From Alphaproteobacteria bacterium (GTDB lineage: Bacteria > Pseudomonadota > Alphaproteobacteria > Micavibrionales > Micavibrionaceae), in NCBI GenBank assembly GCA_016763095.1, contig JAESUK010000149.1, forward strand, positions 1 to 6,564: DNA of 6,564 nt, in the 5' to 3' direction. The notes under the pieces are model-generated. The model was not told the DNA's origin. It did no database searches and worked only from the letters and a program-made list of their open reading frames with translations. A program made the translations under genes and the position numbers. The first letter of the stretch is position 1, and each line of letters begins with the position of its first letter. Of this stretch, positions 6,312-6,564 are shown one piece after another.

Positions 6312-6347
6312 CTCCTTTCTTAGGTGTTAGACCATTTAGAAAAGAAG
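6312..6347 (-). promoter_or_regulatory. cusB: Ribosome binding site of cusB with a possible masking hairpin
   Basis: AAAGGAG (6318-6312) lies 5 bases before the cusB ATG. Upstream, CTTCTTTTC (6347-6339) can pair with GAAAGGAG (6319-6312), with one bulged base and one wobble pair, across a loop of 19 bases. Such pairing would hide the site. Pyrimidine runs pair with any such site, so this may be chance. Confidence 0.3.
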
Positions 6348-6351
6348 GTGT

Positions 6352-6564
6352 TTAAACGCGAAAACGTTGTGTTGTAAGGATAATTGACCGTGTTTCATGA
6401 GGAACACTAAAGGTGTCAGGTGGACCGCGAATGCTTTGGGTGTTGTTTGGTTGAAAGCCGTATTCTGAAACAAGCTCTAACCAAGCATAATCCATAGATT
6501 CTATAGGTTGATCATTTGAAAAAGAACCACTTGCATCCTGTTGAAAGAGGTCTACACCCATACA
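6352..6564 (-). CDS. Unrecognised protein, C-terminal part, upstream of cusB
   Basis: The last 71 codons of a gene run from the right edge to TAA at 6352-6354. An ATG at 6561 is the first in view, but the frame stays open beyond it (a Cys codon at 6562-6564) and nothing shows it to be a start, so I treat the gene as cut by the window edge. The visible sequence is mixed polar and hydrophobic: SMDYAWLELVSEYGFQPNNTQ and then IRGPPDTFSVPHETR, ending SIILTTQRFRV. There is no membrane helix. It does not resemble the end of a CusC/TolC channel, which would normally sit here, nor CusF. The final strand-like segment with an aromatic residue could be an edge strand of a beta protein, but that is a guess. 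It is 45 bp from cusB on the same strand, so very probably in the copper operon. Confidence 0.7.
   Translation of the reverse strand, partial: CMGVDLFQQDASGSFSNDQPIESMDYAWLELVSEYGFQPNNTQSIRGPPDTFSVPHETRSIILTTQRFRV

Noticed and set aside
1..6564. CRISPR array, insertion sequence, tRNA or rRNA
   Set aside because: I saw no spaced direct repeats, transposase motifs, terminal inverted repeats or RNA gene signatures.

Overview
The window looks like bacterial DNA from a Gram-negative, most likely a proteobacterium. Four products have Sec-type signal peptides or belong to an envelope-spanning pump. The base composition is AT-leaning by eye, and I cannot fix the genus. An alphaproteobacterium with lower than usual GC, or a plasmid in one, is a reasonable guess only: the PCu(A)C-like protein has the 'HPWA' type N-terminus that I associate with that class.

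Layout: the left end (1-483, + strand) is the 3' end of an acidic, hydrophilic protein of unknown function. It converges, with only 3 bp between stop codons, on a small exported protein of unknown function (487-978, - strand). Upstream of that gene, 979-1200 is non-coding but rich in signals: a good sigma-70-like promoter (TTGACC-N17-TATATT), a 27-bp inverted repeat just upstream of the -35, a hairpin in the predicted leader and a separate AT-rich palindrome. Then comes a 79-residue single-domain GIY-YIG protein of the YhbQ/UPF0213 type (1201-1440, - strand).

The right three quarters (1501-6564, - strand) is a copper/silver efflux operon read from right to left. It holds the 3' end of an unrecognised gene (6352 to the edge), a CusB-type periplasmic adaptor with an N-terminal heavy-metal-binding domain and a Met/His-rich tail (5086-6306), a CusA-type RND pump with the full methionine triad (1923-5096), and a PCu(A)C-like periplasmic protein (1501-1926). 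cusB and cusA overlap by 11 bp. cusA and the PCu(A)C-like gene overlap by 4 bp (ATGA). This packing argues for one transcript with coupled translation. The operon's promoter and any outer-membrane (CusC-like) or CusF component lie outside the window or are absent.

How it works together: by family knowledge, CusA and CusB would form the inner-membrane and periplasmic parts of a proton-driven Cu(I)/Ag(I) exporter, with an outer-membrane channel from elsewhere. The PCu(A)C-like protein would act in the periplasm with them. It lacks all four canonical copper ligands of its family, although its predicted mature N-terminus is a histidine, which makes it the most interesting gene here. I found no insertion sequence, CRISPR array, tRNA or rRNA, and I do not claim a wholly new system.
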